64,000 nt of DNA, taken from contig JAIOJX010000025.1 in assembly GCA_022376925.1 (NCBI GenBank), positions 137,041,301-137,105,300 on the forward strand, given 5' to 3'. A program made the position numbers and the translations under genes. Below the pieces are notes generated by a model, which was given only the letters and a program-made list of their open reading frames with translations, made no database searches and was not told the origin of the DNA. The stretch is from Tragulus kanchil. Taxonomy: Eukaryota > Chordata > Mammalia > Artiodactyla > Tragulidae. Shown in pieces: positions 1 to 62,058 of this stretch (positions are counted from its first letter, which is position 1; each line of letters starts with the position of its first letter).

Positions 1-48820
<48,820 letters not shown>

Positions 48821-48960
48821 GCTGGGTGGCAGCCAGAGCCGAGACTCTAGAGCGCGGGGGCGGGGCTATGAGGGGCGGGGCTTCCCTTCGAGGCTGGCCC
48901 CGCCCCTCAGCCGGGTTCGGTGCGCGGATTCGGAGCTTCCCACGCCCACTCCATCTCCCC
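48821..48960 (-). promoter_or_regulatory. KDR: KDR core promoter, TATA-less, GC boxes
   Basis: Three Sp1-type GC boxes lie upstream of the inferred start: 48856-48865 (GGGGGCGGGG on the plus strand), 48871-48880 (AGGGGCGGGG) and 48898-48907 (CCCCGCCCCT). An NF-kB-like decamer GGGGCTTCCC lies at 48877-48886, partly overlapping the second GC box. No TATA box is seen at the expected distance. This matches the known KDR promoter, which is TATA-less and driven by Sp1 with NF-kB and AP-2 inputs. Function here is inferred from homology. Confidence 0.85.
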
Positions 48961-49449
48961 ACTAGCCGGGACTCCGTCTGGAGCGGCCCAAGGTAAATGT
49001 CCCAGGAGCAGCAGCCTCATTTCTGGCGGAAAGAAAATGCAGTCCGCAACGGGTTCGCCAAGGCATGCCAAGATGCAGTCGGTCGCGACCTCCCCACCCC
49101 AAGATGCCGGGAAGCAACACCGGGAGCGCGGCGGGGAACACTGCGCTCTCAGAAGGCGCGCCAAAGTTTGGGGCAAGTCGTGATTCCGCGCGCGCCCGGA
49201 ATGGCTAGGGAAAACGGGACTAAGGCTCAGCGGCAGGTTGAAGCAACCCAGGAGAAGCGCATACTGAGCCGAGGCGAATACAGGATCGCAGCGTGACGGT
49301 GTTTTGCTTGGCCAGCACAGTCGTAGTTTAAAAATCTGAATCTGAGTGCCCTTCGTCGGAATGGTCACTTGCCCAGTTCTCCAAAATCCCTATTTCCTCT
49401 TACACCTGACGGTTTCAAACGTTCTTGTTACCGGTCTCGCCCACAAAAG

Positions 49450-51720
49450 TATTTATATTTGAGACCCTTCTCCTGTACCCGCCTTTCACCAAAAACCTAC
49501 CACAGGCCTCCAGGGAGCTGGAGGTTTCCGGGTTTCTGGCGTACCTTCCGTGTGTGTGAGGGTCTCCTTGAGAAGGGGTTTTGTCTGCCCAGTGGCCCGA
49601 CCAGGAGTTCCTACTGTGATGCTTCCAGGACCTTTTCAAAGCACAGCTTCTATACAGGATCCGCTTAGGTGGAGGGGAAGGAGACCCCCAGTGGAAGGCT
49701 TCACTGGAGGGGCAACAAAGCAAAGCTCCAGAACCTGGGCACCTGGAACGCTGTGTACCAAATCTCACTCTTTCTGCAGGTGTAGACTCTTCGTGGCTCT
49801 GTCGGAGGAGAACTTGGATTCATTTCTAACCACATTTGTTCTTTTCTCTCCATTTCTCCCCACACCTGGGAAGTGAAAGCAGATGTCTCCTAACTTCATT
49901 AAGTAGGATCTTCCAGATCCTAGGAACTACTAGGTGCTTTTTTTTTTTTTCTATTTTTAAACATTAAAAAAAATTTTTTTACAATGTTGTGTTGGTTTCT
50001 GCCATACAACAATGCCAATCAGTCACAATTCTACATACCTTCCCTCCCTCTATAGCCTCCCTACTCCCCGCCCCAACCCCCATCACATCCCTCCAGGACC
50101 TCAGGGAGCACCAAGTCTGGTCTCCCTGTGCTACACAGCAATTTCTCACTTCCCTGGTGCTTTTAAATGGCAACTTATTTCTACATCTAGGCCAAACATT
50201 TCCTCCTGAAATATACCATTAATGTAGTCTTCCTTTTTTCTGCTATTTTTTTTTTTTAATATTCACGGTATCTACTCTTCTACTTTGTCAGGTTGACAAT
50301 CGAAATGCTTTTAACTCTGAAATGTAATGAATGTATATGGTTTAAATTATTTTTAATATGGAAAGGTTTAGACGAAAAGTCGTTCTGCAGAGACAAGCTT
50401 TTTATTTTATTTATTTTTGGCAGGGCTGGATTTTGGTTGCTGAGCACAGGCTTTCTCTAGTTGTGGGGAGCAGAGGCTAGAGGAGCTACTCTCTAGTTGC
50501 AGGCTTCTCACTCTGTTGGCTTTTGTTGCAGAGCACCAGCTCTCGGGTGCGATGCAGCAGCAGGGCTCAGTAGTTGTGCTTAGCACCAGGCTCTCGAGGT
50601 GCGTATGCCCGCAGCAGGTTTATATTTGAGACCCTTTCCTGGCTTTAGGAAGGAGACCTTCCGTGTGTGTGAGGGTCTCCTTGAGAAGGGTTTGTCTGCC
50701 CAGTGGCCCGACCAGGAGTTCCTACTGTGATGCTTCCAGGACCTTTTCAAAGCACAGCTTCTATACAGGATCCGCTTAGGTGGAGGGGAAGGAGACCCCC
50801 AGTGGAAGGCTTCACTGGAGGGGCAACAAAGCAAAGCTCCAGAACCTGGGCACCTGGAACGCTGTGTACCAAATCTCACTCTTTCTGCAGGTGTAGACTC
50901 TTCGTGGCTCTGTCGGAGGAGAACTTGGATTCATTTCTAACCACATTTGTTCTTTTCTCTCCATTTCTCCCCACACCTGGGAAGTGAAAGCAGATGTCTC
51001 CTAACTTCATTAAGTAGGATCTTCCAGATCCTAGGAACTACTAGGTGCTTTTTTTTTTTTTCTATTTTTAAACATTAAAAAAAATTTTTTTACAATGTTG
51101 TGTTGGTTTCTGCCATACAACAATGCCAATCAGTCACAATTCTACATACCTTCCCTCCCTCTATAGCCTCCCTACTCCCCGCCCCAACCCCCATCACATC
51201 CCTCCAGGACCTCAGGGAGCACCAAGTCTGGTCTCCCTGTGCTACACAGCAATTTCTCACTTCCCTGGTGCTTTTAAATGGCAACTTATTTCTACATCTA
51301 GGCCAAACATTTCCTCCTGAAATATACCATTAATGTAGTCTTCCTTTTTTCTGCTATTTTTTTTTTTAATATTCACGGTATCTACTCTTCTACTTTGTCA
51401 GGTTGACAATCGAAATGCTTTTAACTCTGAAATGTAATGAATGTATATGGTTTAAATTATTTTTAATATGGAAAGGTTTAGACGAAAAGTCGTTCTGCAG
51501 AGACAAGCTTTTTATTTTATTTATTTTTGGCAGGGCTGGATTTTGGTTGCTGAGCACAGGCTTTCTCTAGTTGTGGGGAGCAGAGGCTAGAGGAGCTACT
51601 CTCTAGTTGCAGGCTTCTCACTCTGTTGGCTTTTGTTGTTGCAGAGCACCAGCTCTCGGGTGCGTATGCAGCAGCAGGGGCTCAGTAGTTGTGCTTCCCA
51701 GGCTCTAGAGCACAGGCTCA
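49450..51720. repeat. Direct duplication D18, step 1111 bp
   Basis: About 49450-50618 recurs from 50619. Both sides of the join (50520-50700) are degraded, with about 50 nt missing and scattered deletions. Intergenic, upstream of KDR. Confidence 0.95.
49970..50160 (-). mobile_element. L1 3' fragment upstream of KDR
   Basis: Reverse L1 3' end (ACAATGTTGTGTTGGTTTCT, CCTCCCTCTATAGCC, TCCCTGTGCTACACAGC). Repeated at 51081-51271 (D18). Confidence 0.65.
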
Positions 51721-51840
51721 GAAGTTGTGGCACACAGGCTTAGATGCTTCAGGCATGTGGGATCTTCCCAGCCCACGAATCAAACCTGTGTCTCCTCCAT
51801 TGGTAGGCTATTCTTTACCACTGAGCCACCAGGGAAGTCC
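51510..51840 (-). mobile_element. CHR-2-like artiodactyl SINE, minus strand
   Basis: From a T-rich start (reverse of the A-tail) through GCAGAGCACCAGCTCTCGGG and GCTCAGTAGTTGTG to CTGAGCCACCAGGGAAGTCC. A broken copy lies at 50399-50618 in the left D18 unit. Confidence 0.75.
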
Positions 51841-51851
51841 CAGAGGCACAC

Positions 51852-52136
51852 TGTTTTTTTTTTGGGGGGGGGGCGGGGGGGCCACTTCTATTGGTCTTTC
51901 ATTTATCTATTTTCATCCATCTTTGTTCTTTGGCCTGTGTGGGCCTCCCATCGTGGTGGCCCCTGTTGTCGCAGAGCACCGGCTCTGGGCGCATGCGCCC
52001 CAGAGCTCCGGCTCGGTAACTGGACACATCAGTCCAGCCGATCCGCGGCACGTGGGATCTTCCCAGGCCAGGGATCAAACCGGCGCCCCGTGCACTGCAA
52101 GGCGGTGTCCTTACCCACTGGACCACCAGGGAAGCC
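51852..52136 (-). mobile_element. tRNA-derived SINE, young subfamily, minus strand
   Basis: Reverse copy ending CTGGACCACCAGGGAAGCC. It is flanked by CAGAGGCACAC at 51841-51851 and 52137-52147. A T-run followed by a long G-run at its tail (51853-51880) is unusual and may contain read errors. Its 5' head recurs at 53130-53235 through D19. Confidence 0.85.
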
Positions 52137-54231
52137 CAGAGGCACACATTTTGACCGTTACTTTTCTTTGAAGCAAAGAAGCAAGTATATCACAATCCTC
52201 CTTCCACAAAGGGTAGCTTTGGTAAACATACCGTTTGGCTTTTTTCACTCTAAAGTATACCTTTGAGATCCTTCTGCATCGAGGCTTACGGCTCCATCTT
52301 GTTGTTTTTTATAGTGGCATGGTGTGGCATGGTATAGACATGCGAATATTTAATCTAGGAGCCATTTGTCAGGACCAGGGTATACTTAAAAGAAACTCCC
52401 CTCTTCCTGCAAGTAAACTTAGCAAGGAAAACAGGATGGGCTCTGGCAAAGTTGGATAAGGAGGAGGGAGATGGAACCTGGTTTGGAGCAGGCAATTTTT
52501 CTCCATCTCCAAACAATTCTTCTCTCTTAACTTTATTTACAATTCATGACACTTCCTCTTCCGCGTCTCACTTAAGAAGATAGTGTCTCCTCTGAATGCA
52601 AACCAGAACCTGCAGGCCCATGGTAATAGCCCCTTTAGAAGTCTTAGAGGAAATGATGCGTCTTTGATGGCCACAAGACCAGAATTTGGCAGGGTCTCAA
52701 TGAAATCAGTCTACCACATTCCCTCCCACACAGCACTAAGAAGTGCCTTGTGTTCATGAAAAATGACAAAGTCTGGTGTGTTTTTGTTTTGTTTTGTTTG
52801 TAAGTCTGTTCCATGTGCAACACCCTCCCATTATCTGGCACTGCTGCAAAGGAGTGATCTGTGGGTTCATAGGCAGTGCAGGTAAGATCACCAACGCACA
52901 AAGGATGCAAGTGTGTTCAATGCCGTGTAAATGGCATTCAGACAACTTTAGGAGAGAAGCAACCAACAAGGGTGCTAAGTACAGGGGCCATTGGCTGGGC
53001 TTACCTCCCAGATCTAACTCTTACTAACCATGTGATCTTGACCAACTTACTGGCTGCATATCTAAGAAATGCAAAAGATAGTAAGAGTACCTTCTCCCTA
53101 GGGTTTTTGCAAGAATTGAATGAGTTACTGTCCAGCCGATCCGCGGCACGTGGGATCTTCCCAGGCCAGGGATCAAACCGGCGCCCCTTGCACTGCAAGG
53201 CGGTGTCCTTACCCACTGGACCACCAGGGAAGCCCAGAGGCACACATTTTGACCGTTACTTTTCTTTGAAGCAAAGAAGCAAGTATATCACAATCCTCCT
53301 TCCACAAAGGGTAGCTTTGGTAAACATACCGTTTGGCTTTTTTCACTCTAAAGTATACCTTTGAGATCCTTCTGCATCGAGGCTTACGGCTCCATCTTGT
53401 TGTTTTTTATAGTGGCATGGTGTGGCATGGTATAGACATGCGAATATTTAATCTAGGAGCCATTTGTCAGGACCAGGGTATACTTAAAAGAAACTCCCCT
53501 CTTCCTGCAAGTAAACTTAGCAAGGAAAACAGGATGGGCTCTGGCAAAGTTGGATAAGGAGGAGGGAGATGGAACCTGGTTTGGAGCAGGAAATTTTTTC
53601 TCCATCTCCAAACAATTCTTCTCTCTTAACTTTATTTACAATTCATGACACTTCCTCTTCCACGTCTCACTTAAGAAGATAGTGTCTCCTCTGAATGCAA
53701 ACCAGAACCTGCAGGCCCATGGTAATAGCCCCTTTAGAAGTCTTAGAGGAAATGATGCGTCTTTGATGGCCACAAGACCAGAATTTGGCAGGGTCTCAAT
53801 GAAATCAGTCTACCACATTCCCTCCCACACAGCACTAAGAAGTGCCTTGTGTTCATGAAAAATGACAAAGTCTGGTGTGTTTTTGTTTTGTTTTGTTTGT
53901 AAGTCTGTTCCATGTGCAACACCCTCCCATTATCTGGCACTGCTGCAAAGGAGTGATCTGTGGGTTCATAGGCAGTGCAGGTAAGATCACCAACGCACAA
54001 AGGATGCAAGTGTGTTCAATGCCGTGTAAATGGCATTCAGACAACTTTAGGAGAGAAGCAACCAACAAGGGTGCTAAGTACAGGGGCCATTGGCTGGGCT
54101 TACCTCCCAGATCTAACTCTTACTAACCATGTGATCTTGACCAACTTACTGGCTGCATATCTAAGAAATGCAAAAGATAGTAAGAGTACCTTCTCCCTAG
54201 GGTTTTTGCAAGAATTGAATGAGTTACTGTA
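52032..54231. repeat. Direct duplication D19, step 1098 bp
   Basis: 52032-53129 recurs as 53130-54231. The left edge lies in a SINE, the right edge in a MIR. Intergenic. Confidence 0.95.
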
Positions 54232-54290
54232 CATAAAGCGTGACCTAGCACCTGGCAAGTACAAGCACCAAGCATACAATAAAACACCCA
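54110..54290 (-). mobile_element. MIR, minus strand, upstream of KDR
   Basis: Reverse MIR: CTTACTAACCATGTGATCTT, AGAGTACCTTCTCCCTAGGG, TGAGTTACTGTACATAAAGC, ACCTAGCACCTGGCA. A partial copy lies at 53011-53129, ending at the D19 join. Confidence 0.75.
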
Positions 54291-54325
54291 AAGCCCATTA
54301 GAAAGCATTCTGCAAAGATTAATTG

Positions 54326-56624
54326 TGCCATACTCACAGTCTCCTTTATGTTGCTAAGATCTGAATGGCATATCAGGCTCATTTCTTTCTTTCAACAGTG
54401 TCCTGGATCCTACACGAGGGACTAGGGTACAGTGGTAAAAATACAGGCAGCGTGAGCAGAAATGAGCAGTCCTCGCATCAACTCTACCCAGGACAAACTG
54501 AACTTAATCACAGAGTGCCCTGTATCTCCAGCTGTTCCATCGGGCTTGTGTACAAAGAATGTAAGTGGTTCCTATCACCAAAGCATCAATTATATCGTAA
54601 CATCAAAGCATCAGTGTAATACTGCATCAATTACACTCCACGACGCCAACTGGGCTTCCATTGCCACCAGTACTTTGGACTGTATGTCTTAAAGTGTATG
54701 AAGGCTAGCAAAAGATTAGTAACTGTGGAAGTTGGATGATGAGTAAAAATGGGTTCGTTTTTACTCTCCTCTCTACATTTGCACATTTAACATTTTCCAT
54801 GATTAAAAAATCTGTTTTAAGTCACTATAATGAAAATGCTGCCTAGTCTTAGTTAATACCACTGACTCTCCACAGTCATTAATATCTTGACATTCCCCCT
54901 GGGAAATGATTGAGGCAGAGAGGCAGGGGGAGGGGAACTTGACCATTTTAATTCTATATTTTGAAAACATTCTGTCAAGATGAAAAAGTGTAACTTTTGC
55001 AAATAAAATACATACATCAAGATCACCTCTTCTCTTCCAACAGCTGTTATATTTTTCAACTACTGCCATTGGTTGATTACATATTTGCATGTTACTTTCC
55101 CCTGTTTACTTCGCTTAATTTGTTTCCAGTATTTGTTTTTCCTCTAACTTATCAGAGCCCTGACTACCTTGCCAGATGTTGGCTGGATTTCATAGCCCAT
55201 TGTACTCCTGATGCTCATGCCCTGGGAGATTGAGAGCTTGCTTTATCTCTCATTATCCACCTTCCTTACATACCCACTGTATTTTATTTTCGGTGTGACG
55301 TATTTTTAACTGAAATTTAAAACATATTTGTATGTTCAAGAAAAGGAAGCTTGTCTCCATAAAGCTAAGCTTGCCTTGGATGTTTCTATCAGTATTAGTT
55401 ACATTCATAGTCTTCTATTCTGATAAATATATTGCAAACTACCCCAAAGGATGAAACAAACTTCACTATTTATGCCATACTCACAGTCTCCTTTATGTTG
55501 CTAAGATCTGAATGGCATATCAGGCTCATTTCTTTCTTTCAACAGTGTCCTGGATCCTACACGAGGGACTAGGGTACAGTGGTAAAAATACAGGCAGCGT
55601 GAGCAGAAATGAGCAGTCCTCGCATCAACTCTACCCAGGACAAACTGAACTTAATCACAGAGTGCCCTGTATCTCCAGCTGTTCCATCGGGCTTGTGTAC
55701 AAAGAATGTAAGTGGTTCCTATCACCAAAGCATCAATTATATCGTAACATCAAAGCATCAGTGTAATACTGCATCAATTACACTCCACGACGCCAACTGG
55801 GCTTCCATTGCCACCAGTACTTTGGACTGTATGTCTTAAAGTGTATGAAGGCTAGCAAAAGATTAGTAACTGTGGAAGTTGGATGATGAGTAAAAATGGG
55901 TTCGTTTTTACTCTCCTCTCTACATTTGCACATTTAACATTTTCCATGATTAAAAAAAAATCTGTTTTAAGTCACTATAATGAAAATGCTGCCTAGTCTT
56001 AGTTAATACCACTGACTCTCCACAGTCATTAATATCTTGACATTCCCTCTGGGAAATGATTGAGGCAGAGAGGCAGGGGGAGGGGAACTTGACCATTTTA
56101 ATTCTATATTTTGAAAACATTCTGTCAAGATGAAAAAGTGTAACTTTTGCAAATAAAATACATACATCAAGATCACCTCTTCTCTTCCAACAGCTGTTAT
56201 ATTTTTCAACTACTGCCATTGGTTGATTACATATTTGCATGTTACTTTCCCCTGTTTACTTCGCTTAATTTGTTTCCAGTATTTGTTTTTCCTCTAACTT
56301 ATCAGAGCCCTGACTACCTTGCCAGATGTTGGCTGGATTTCATAGCCCATTGTACTCCTGATGCTCATGCCCTGGGAGATTAAGAGCTTGCTTTATCTCT
56401 CATTATCCACCTTCCTTACATACCCACTGTATTTTATTTTCGGTGTGACGTATTTTTAACTGAAATTTAAAACATATTTGTATGTTCAAGAAAAGGAAGC
56501 TTGTCTCCATAAAGCTAAGCTTGCCTTGGATGTTTCTATCAGTATTAGTTACATTCATAGTCTTCTATTCTGATAAATATATTGCAAACTACCCCAAAGG
56601 ATGAAACAAACTTCACTATTTATG
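54326..56624. repeat. Direct duplication D20, step 1147 then 1150 bp
   Basis: 54326-55472 recurs from 55473. An A-run is three bases longer in the second copy (near 55952). Intergenic. Confidence 0.95.
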
Positions 56625-56854
56625 AAACAGACTTCATCACTTGCCACCCGCAGAGGAAAAATCTCAGTTACTATAAATAAGCATGCCTGTGTGCCCTCCG
56701 CAAGCTCATCCACATAGTTTCTTGTTATATCTCACAAGGATCAATATAACAATTTTAAAAAGTGGAAAGCATGCAGGGAATTCAAATAATCAACTGAAAA
56801 CCCACATGACACCAAAGAAGGATGTTGGAAAATAATAAAAGCAGTCCGCACTCA

Positions 56855-56985
56855 CTGAACACAGTCTGAGCAGGCACTGTTCTGAATGTCCCACTGCATC
56901 CCTCACTTCATCGTTGGGACATCTCATGAAGGCAGCAAGTACTGCTGGCAATTCCCAGTGAAGAAGAGTGACGAGAAATCACGTA
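56855..56985 (+). mobile_element. MIR fragment, upstream of KDR
   Basis: GAGCAGGCACTGTTCTGAAT and CCAGTGAAGAAGAGTGACG resemble the MIR core. Weak but plausible. Confidence 0.45.
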
Positions 56986-57154
56986 TCCTTAAATAAATGC
57001 TCCTTTGCCTTCCTCAAAGTCTTCAAAAAAGAAAATAAGTTATTTTATCTCTTTGCAAACAATCAATGCATGGTTTTCACAACCTTAGTTAATGACTGGC
57101 CCAAAGGCAAGACCCTCTTTGCTTTTTAATAATAAGAAAAATAAATCAATTCTT

Positions 57155-57325
57155 GGAGTACTTATTATGTGCCAGGTATTTTCCTTGGATTATCTTACTA
57201 AAGTGTTTACAATAACTCAGTGGAGACGACACTATAATTATTTTCATGTGAGGGTGGGGGCAAGAGATTTGATGGTTTAAGTAACTTTTCCAAAATCCCA
57301 TCAAGATAATGAAGTCAGGACTTCA
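57155..57325 (+). mobile_element. MIR, upstream of KDR
   Basis: GTACTTATTATGTGCCAGGT, then GGATTATCTTACTAAAGTG, then GTTTAAGTAACTTTTCC and AAGTCAGGACTTCAAAGCAG, the MIR layout in full. Confidence 0.7.
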
Positions 57326-57532
57326 AAGCAGAGAGGCAGTAAATACATAAGAAACACTCTTCCAAACACATACAGTTTCTTGAAAGTCTGGTCACCTTCA
57401 AGGTATGAGGCTGATTCAGTAGGTGTCATTGGCTTCCTCAGCCTCTCCATGATGATGGTTTCCATTTTTCTAGGTGGATGGAAGGCCCAAGGGTGACTTA
57501 GGAGAATCACGCTGTGATGAATAATCAAGGCA

Positions 57533-57850
57533 TGGGCTTCCCTGGTGGTCCAGTGGGTAAGGACACCACCTTGCAATGCAAGGGGCACCGGTTCGATCCC
57601 TGGCCTGGGAAGGTCCCACATGCCGTGGAGCGGCTGGCCTGATGTGTCCAATTACCCAGCTGGAGCTCTGGAGTGCATGCGCCCAGAGCCGGTGCTCTGC
57701 AACAACAGAGGCCACCGCGATGGGAGGCCTACATGGGCCAAAGAACAAAGATGGATGAAAATAGACAAATGAAGGACCAATAGAAGTGGCCTGCCTGCTC
57801 CCCTCCCTCCCCACCCCACCCCCACCAAAAATAAATTTAAAAAAATAATA
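57533..57850 (+). mobile_element. Young tRNA-derived SINE with perfect 12-bp TSD
   Basis: The head has tRNA-like boxes (TGGTGGTCCAGTGGG and GGTTCGATCCC), then an element-specific body with CGCCCAGAGCCGGTGCTC, then a C-rich segment and an AATAAA-like tail. It is flanked by ATAATCAAGGCA at 57521-57532 and 57851-57862, a perfect target-site duplication, so the insertion is fairly recent. Confidence 0.9.
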
Positions 57851-60579
57851 ATAATCAAGGCAGAATTAAAGGCAGGTCATTAGATCTCATCTCCGACCTA
57901 AGAAACCCTGTCCCAACTGGATCTTCACCTTATCCCTTCAAAGAAAAGCAGGTGCTCCTATATGCATAATCACTTGTGCATTTGGAGTATTTGTTTTCTG
58001 CATGGATTTTTTGGGGGGGGCCTTTAGTCTCTTAGAAAACTTATTTGTCCTTCAATATTCAGCTCAAATGTCCTTCCTAAGTAATGGTTTAGCTTTCTAT
58101 TCAAATGTTTTCTTCAGTTGATATCCTCCCAAAAGAAACAGGGAGAGGTCAATTCTTACTTGAGCAGGAAGCTGAGTTTAGAAGGATGGTTATTAATTTA
58201 TAATAAGAATGATGAAATGCATAATATTGATGCTTATTTAATAAAATATACCCTGTATATTATATACTTATCATGATATGTTTGATTAAGTAGAGCTATT
58301 GTCAAAACTACTGTGGGGTTCAAATTATATGTGCTACCTATACAAAATGTACCTTACAAATCATTCTTAAATTCACAAGTAACAGCCATATAAAAATAAC
58401 AAATATATCCAGAGCTATACTGAATTTATACTTTATCCTAGACAAATTAATTTGGACTACTTTGTTATGCACAGGGATAGGAAATTATTTTTCTTATATA
58501 CACACAGCACTTACATAATATATGATGATATAACTATGTTTATGTAAACATTTCTCCCTCAAAAGCAGGAATTAAATTAAAACTATTTTGCATTTTCAAT
58601 ACCTAGCATAATCTTTGTGTATCCTTTCTTAATACACTGATGAAGTTCAAGCTATTTTTATTCTTTTGTTTTCTGCTGTTCTTTGTTTCTTCTTTACTTT
58701 TTTTCCTCAGAATCATGTGTCTCTTGAGTCTCCATTACAATTACCCTTACAGAAAGCAACTTACTGGAGAAGATAGAACTATACAATATCAACAGACACA
58801 GAGTGAAAAAGTTCTTAATTTACTGAACAGTGAAGATTGGAGTTTTGTTTTTAATTTGAGTAACAAAGAAAAAGAATATTTATGAGATTTACATACGCTA
58901 TACAAAAAATGTGTGACCTGAATTTCATGTCTGTGCCCTTTGTAGACTGTAACCATTTTCCAGTGAATTAATACCATCTCCCCTATTAAAAGCTTATCAA
59001 GCTTTCAAACGACTAAATAGTGCAAAAACCAAACACTTTTGTCTCCTAGAAAATAGTTATAAGTCACTCATCCTTCATGGGAAGAATATACACACTTCCT
59101 GGTTAATTGTATTCGTTTTCAGTGCTTCTCACATTTCTGCAAAATACAGACAGCATTTTCCAGTAATGTTGCTTCACCAGCAATGAGAGCTAACCAATGA
59201 AAGCAGAAAAGTTTTACATTCTTTGTATATAAATTTAGTTTTCAGAGTTTCCAAAATATTGGTGAGGAATCCCCTGAGGCACCAATAAAAATTTTCCTTC
59301 CTTGTGTTTCTGAACATTCATGTCTCACTGGTTTGGTGTACGTAAGAAAACCAAGTGGAACAACTCAGCGAGGAACACCTCACACAGAGGGAAAGTTTTA
59401 AATAAAATAAAAAGTACAACTTCAGATCTAACTGATAATCATCCCCAAATTGGTCAGGCTGGTTATAAGCAGATGAAAGGCCATAAGGGAGTCATTTCAT
59501 GCATCTGACCACATAATATAAATAGAAGTTCCAGATGTGGAGAAAATGAGTCTGGTAACAAAGTAACACATCAAAAATATTAGACAAAATGATCTTTGGA
59601 GTGTATACAAAACACATTTCTTGATCCTAAGGAGTAAGGAGTTTGACCTTTATTCTCCCTAAAGGTCTTAGGGAGTTGGTTACTTTTACGTTTCCTCATT
59701 GTAAAAGTGCTGGGAAGAGGAAGGCCATCCTGCCTCTTCTCTTCTCAAACACAGTAGCTTCTTCTCAGACTTCACTCTGGCCAGCACCTCCACCACATCC
59801 ACCCGTTGTCCGGCCCATCTTGAAGCTCTGTTTTTGCTCGAGCGCCCTTGCACTGTACGTGCCTACCCCTCCAGCGAATGCCTTTCACCAGCTTAAGCTC
59901 CTTTGCTCAACTCCAGACATAGGGAGTTGAGCAAATCCTTCCTGGTCATCATCCCTTTTCCACTCCTATGAATCTCTCAGAAATCTCATTCTCCTTTGAG
60001 CCATCAACTCTCTTCTTTATGGGGACAACACACAAAGCTGTGCTTTCCAGCTCCGATTTCTACTGTAGCTCCAGACTTTCCTCTCCAGCCCATCCTAGGT
60101 AGCTCCACGTGTATCTCCCACCAATCTCTTAATCTACAAGTGTATGATATTGAACACTTTGTCTCTTCACTCCTACACTGCAGCATTCTCAAGCTTCTAA
60201 ATGTTTGTGCTATACCTTGCCGCCTTGCCACTCACCTGCCTTTTTTCTTCCACACAGACCAATCTTGACCACATTCTTTATGTCTCTCATATCTATCCCC
60301 TATTTTCCTTCACAGACTATCCTGATGCATGACCATTTGCCTTTGTCCGGGAATTTTCCAATCCATCCATCACTCTGCTGCCAAAGTTATCTTCTTAAAA
60401 CACCAGGTTCATCTGTCCTTTATCTTTGACTGCTGGCACTTGCATACAACATAAAGCCCCCAATACTAATACTGTGAGGGAGCCAGGATTTGAGCCAAGG
60501 CAGGATACATCTAAAGCCATAGTCTAAAGCTGATTCCCTGAACTTCCCTGGTGGTCCAGTGGTTAAGAATCCACAGTGG

Positions 60580-60906
60580 GGCTTCCCCTGGTGGTCCAGT
60601 GGGTAGGGACACCGCCTTGCAGTGCACGAGGCGCCGGTTCGATCCCTGGCCTGGGCAGATCGTGTGTGCTGGAGTGGCTGAACCGATGTGTCCAATTACC
60701 GAGCTGGAGTTCTGGCACGCAGGCGCCCAGAGTCGGCACTCTGCAGCGACAGAGGCCACTGTGATGGGAGGCCCATAGGAGCCAGGGAACAAGGACAGAT
60801 GAAAATAGAGAAATGAAAGACCAGTAGAAGTGGCCTGCCTGCTCCACTCCCTCCCCAACCCGACCCCCGCCCAAAATAAATAAATAAATAAATCTTAAAA
60901 AAAAAA
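60580..60906 (+). mobile_element. tRNA-derived SINE nested in an older SINE (copy in D21 left unit)
   Basis: Flanked by AAGAATCCACAGTGG (60565-60579) and a one-mismatch copy at 60907-60921. Several bases differ from the 61711 copy, including in the tRNA-like head. Confidence 0.85.
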
Positions 60907-61710
60907 AAGAACCCACAGTGGACTTGAGTTCGATACTGGTCCAGGGAACTAAGAACCCATATGCTGTGGTGCAACTAAGACTAACTGAGGTCACACAGGC
61001 TGCAACAACAGAGCCTGCACGATACAACTAGAGAGCCCATGCACAGATCTCATTGGAGGTTGAGCAAATCCTTCCTGGTCATCATCCCTTTTCCACTCCT
61101 ATGAATCTCTCAGAAATCTCATTCTCCTTTGAGCCATCAACTCTCTTCTTTATGGGGACAACACACAAAGCTGTGCTTTCCAGCTCCGATTTCTACTGTA
61201 GCTCCAGACTTTCCTCTCCAGCCCATCCTAGGTAGCTCCACGTGTATCTCCCACCAATCTCTTAATCTACAAGTGTATGATATTGAACACTTTGTCTCTT
61301 CACTCCTACACTGCAGCATTCTCAAGCTTCTAAATGTTTGTGCTATACCTTGCCGCCTTGCCACTCACCTGCCTTTTTTCTTCCACACAGACCAATCGAC
61401 CACATTCTTTATGTCTCTCATATCTATCCCCTATTTTCCTTCACAGACTATCCTGATGCATGACCATTTGCCTTTGTCCGGGAATTTTCCAATCCATCCA
61501 TCACTCTGCTGCCAAAGTTATCTTCTTAAAACACCAGGTTCATCTGTCCTTTATCTTTGACTGCTGGCACTTGCATACAACATAAAGCCCCCAATACTAA
61601 TACTGTGAGGGAGCCAGGATTTGAGCCAAGGCAGGATACATCTAAAGCCATAGTCTAAAGCTGATTCCCTGAACTTCCCTGGTGGTCCAGTGGTTAAGAA
61701 TCCACAGTGG

Positions 61711-62043
61711 GGCTTCCCCTGGTGGTCCAGTGGGTAGGGACACCGCCTTGCAGTGCAAGGGGCGCCGGTTCGATCCCTGGCCTGGGAAGATCCTGTGTGC
61801 CGCGGAGTGGCTGAACCGATGTGTCCAATTACCGAGCTGGAGTTCTGGCACGTGTGCGCCCAGAGTCGGCACTCTGCAGCGACAGAGGCCACTGTGATGG
61901 GAGGCCCATAGGAGCCAGGGAACAAGGACGGATGAAAATAGAGAAATGAAAGACCAGTAGAAGTGGCCTGCCTGCTCCACTCCCTCCCCAACCCGACCCC
62001 CGCCCAAAATAAATAAATAAATAAATCTTAAAAAAAAGAAAAA
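61711..62043 (+). mobile_element. tRNA-derived SINE nested in an older SINE (copy in D21 right unit)
   Basis: Perfect 15-bp target-site duplication AAGAATCCACAGTGG at 61696-61710 and 62044-62058. It sits inside a CHR-2-like SINE, parts of which lie at about 61675-61710 and 62059-62270. This copy is closer to the subfamily consensus than the 60580 one. Confidence 0.9.
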
Positions 62044-62058
62044 AAGAATCCACAGTGG

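Noticed and set aside
51689..52266. 160-179 codon plus-strand ORFs near 51.7-52.3 kb
   Set aside because: They run through two back-to-back SINEs read in reverse; the translation is SINE sequence.
58640..58885. 81-codon ORF with a hydrophobic start as a small membrane protein
   Set aside because: AT-rich intergenic DNA readily gives F/L-rich ORFs; there is no promoter, splice or family signal.
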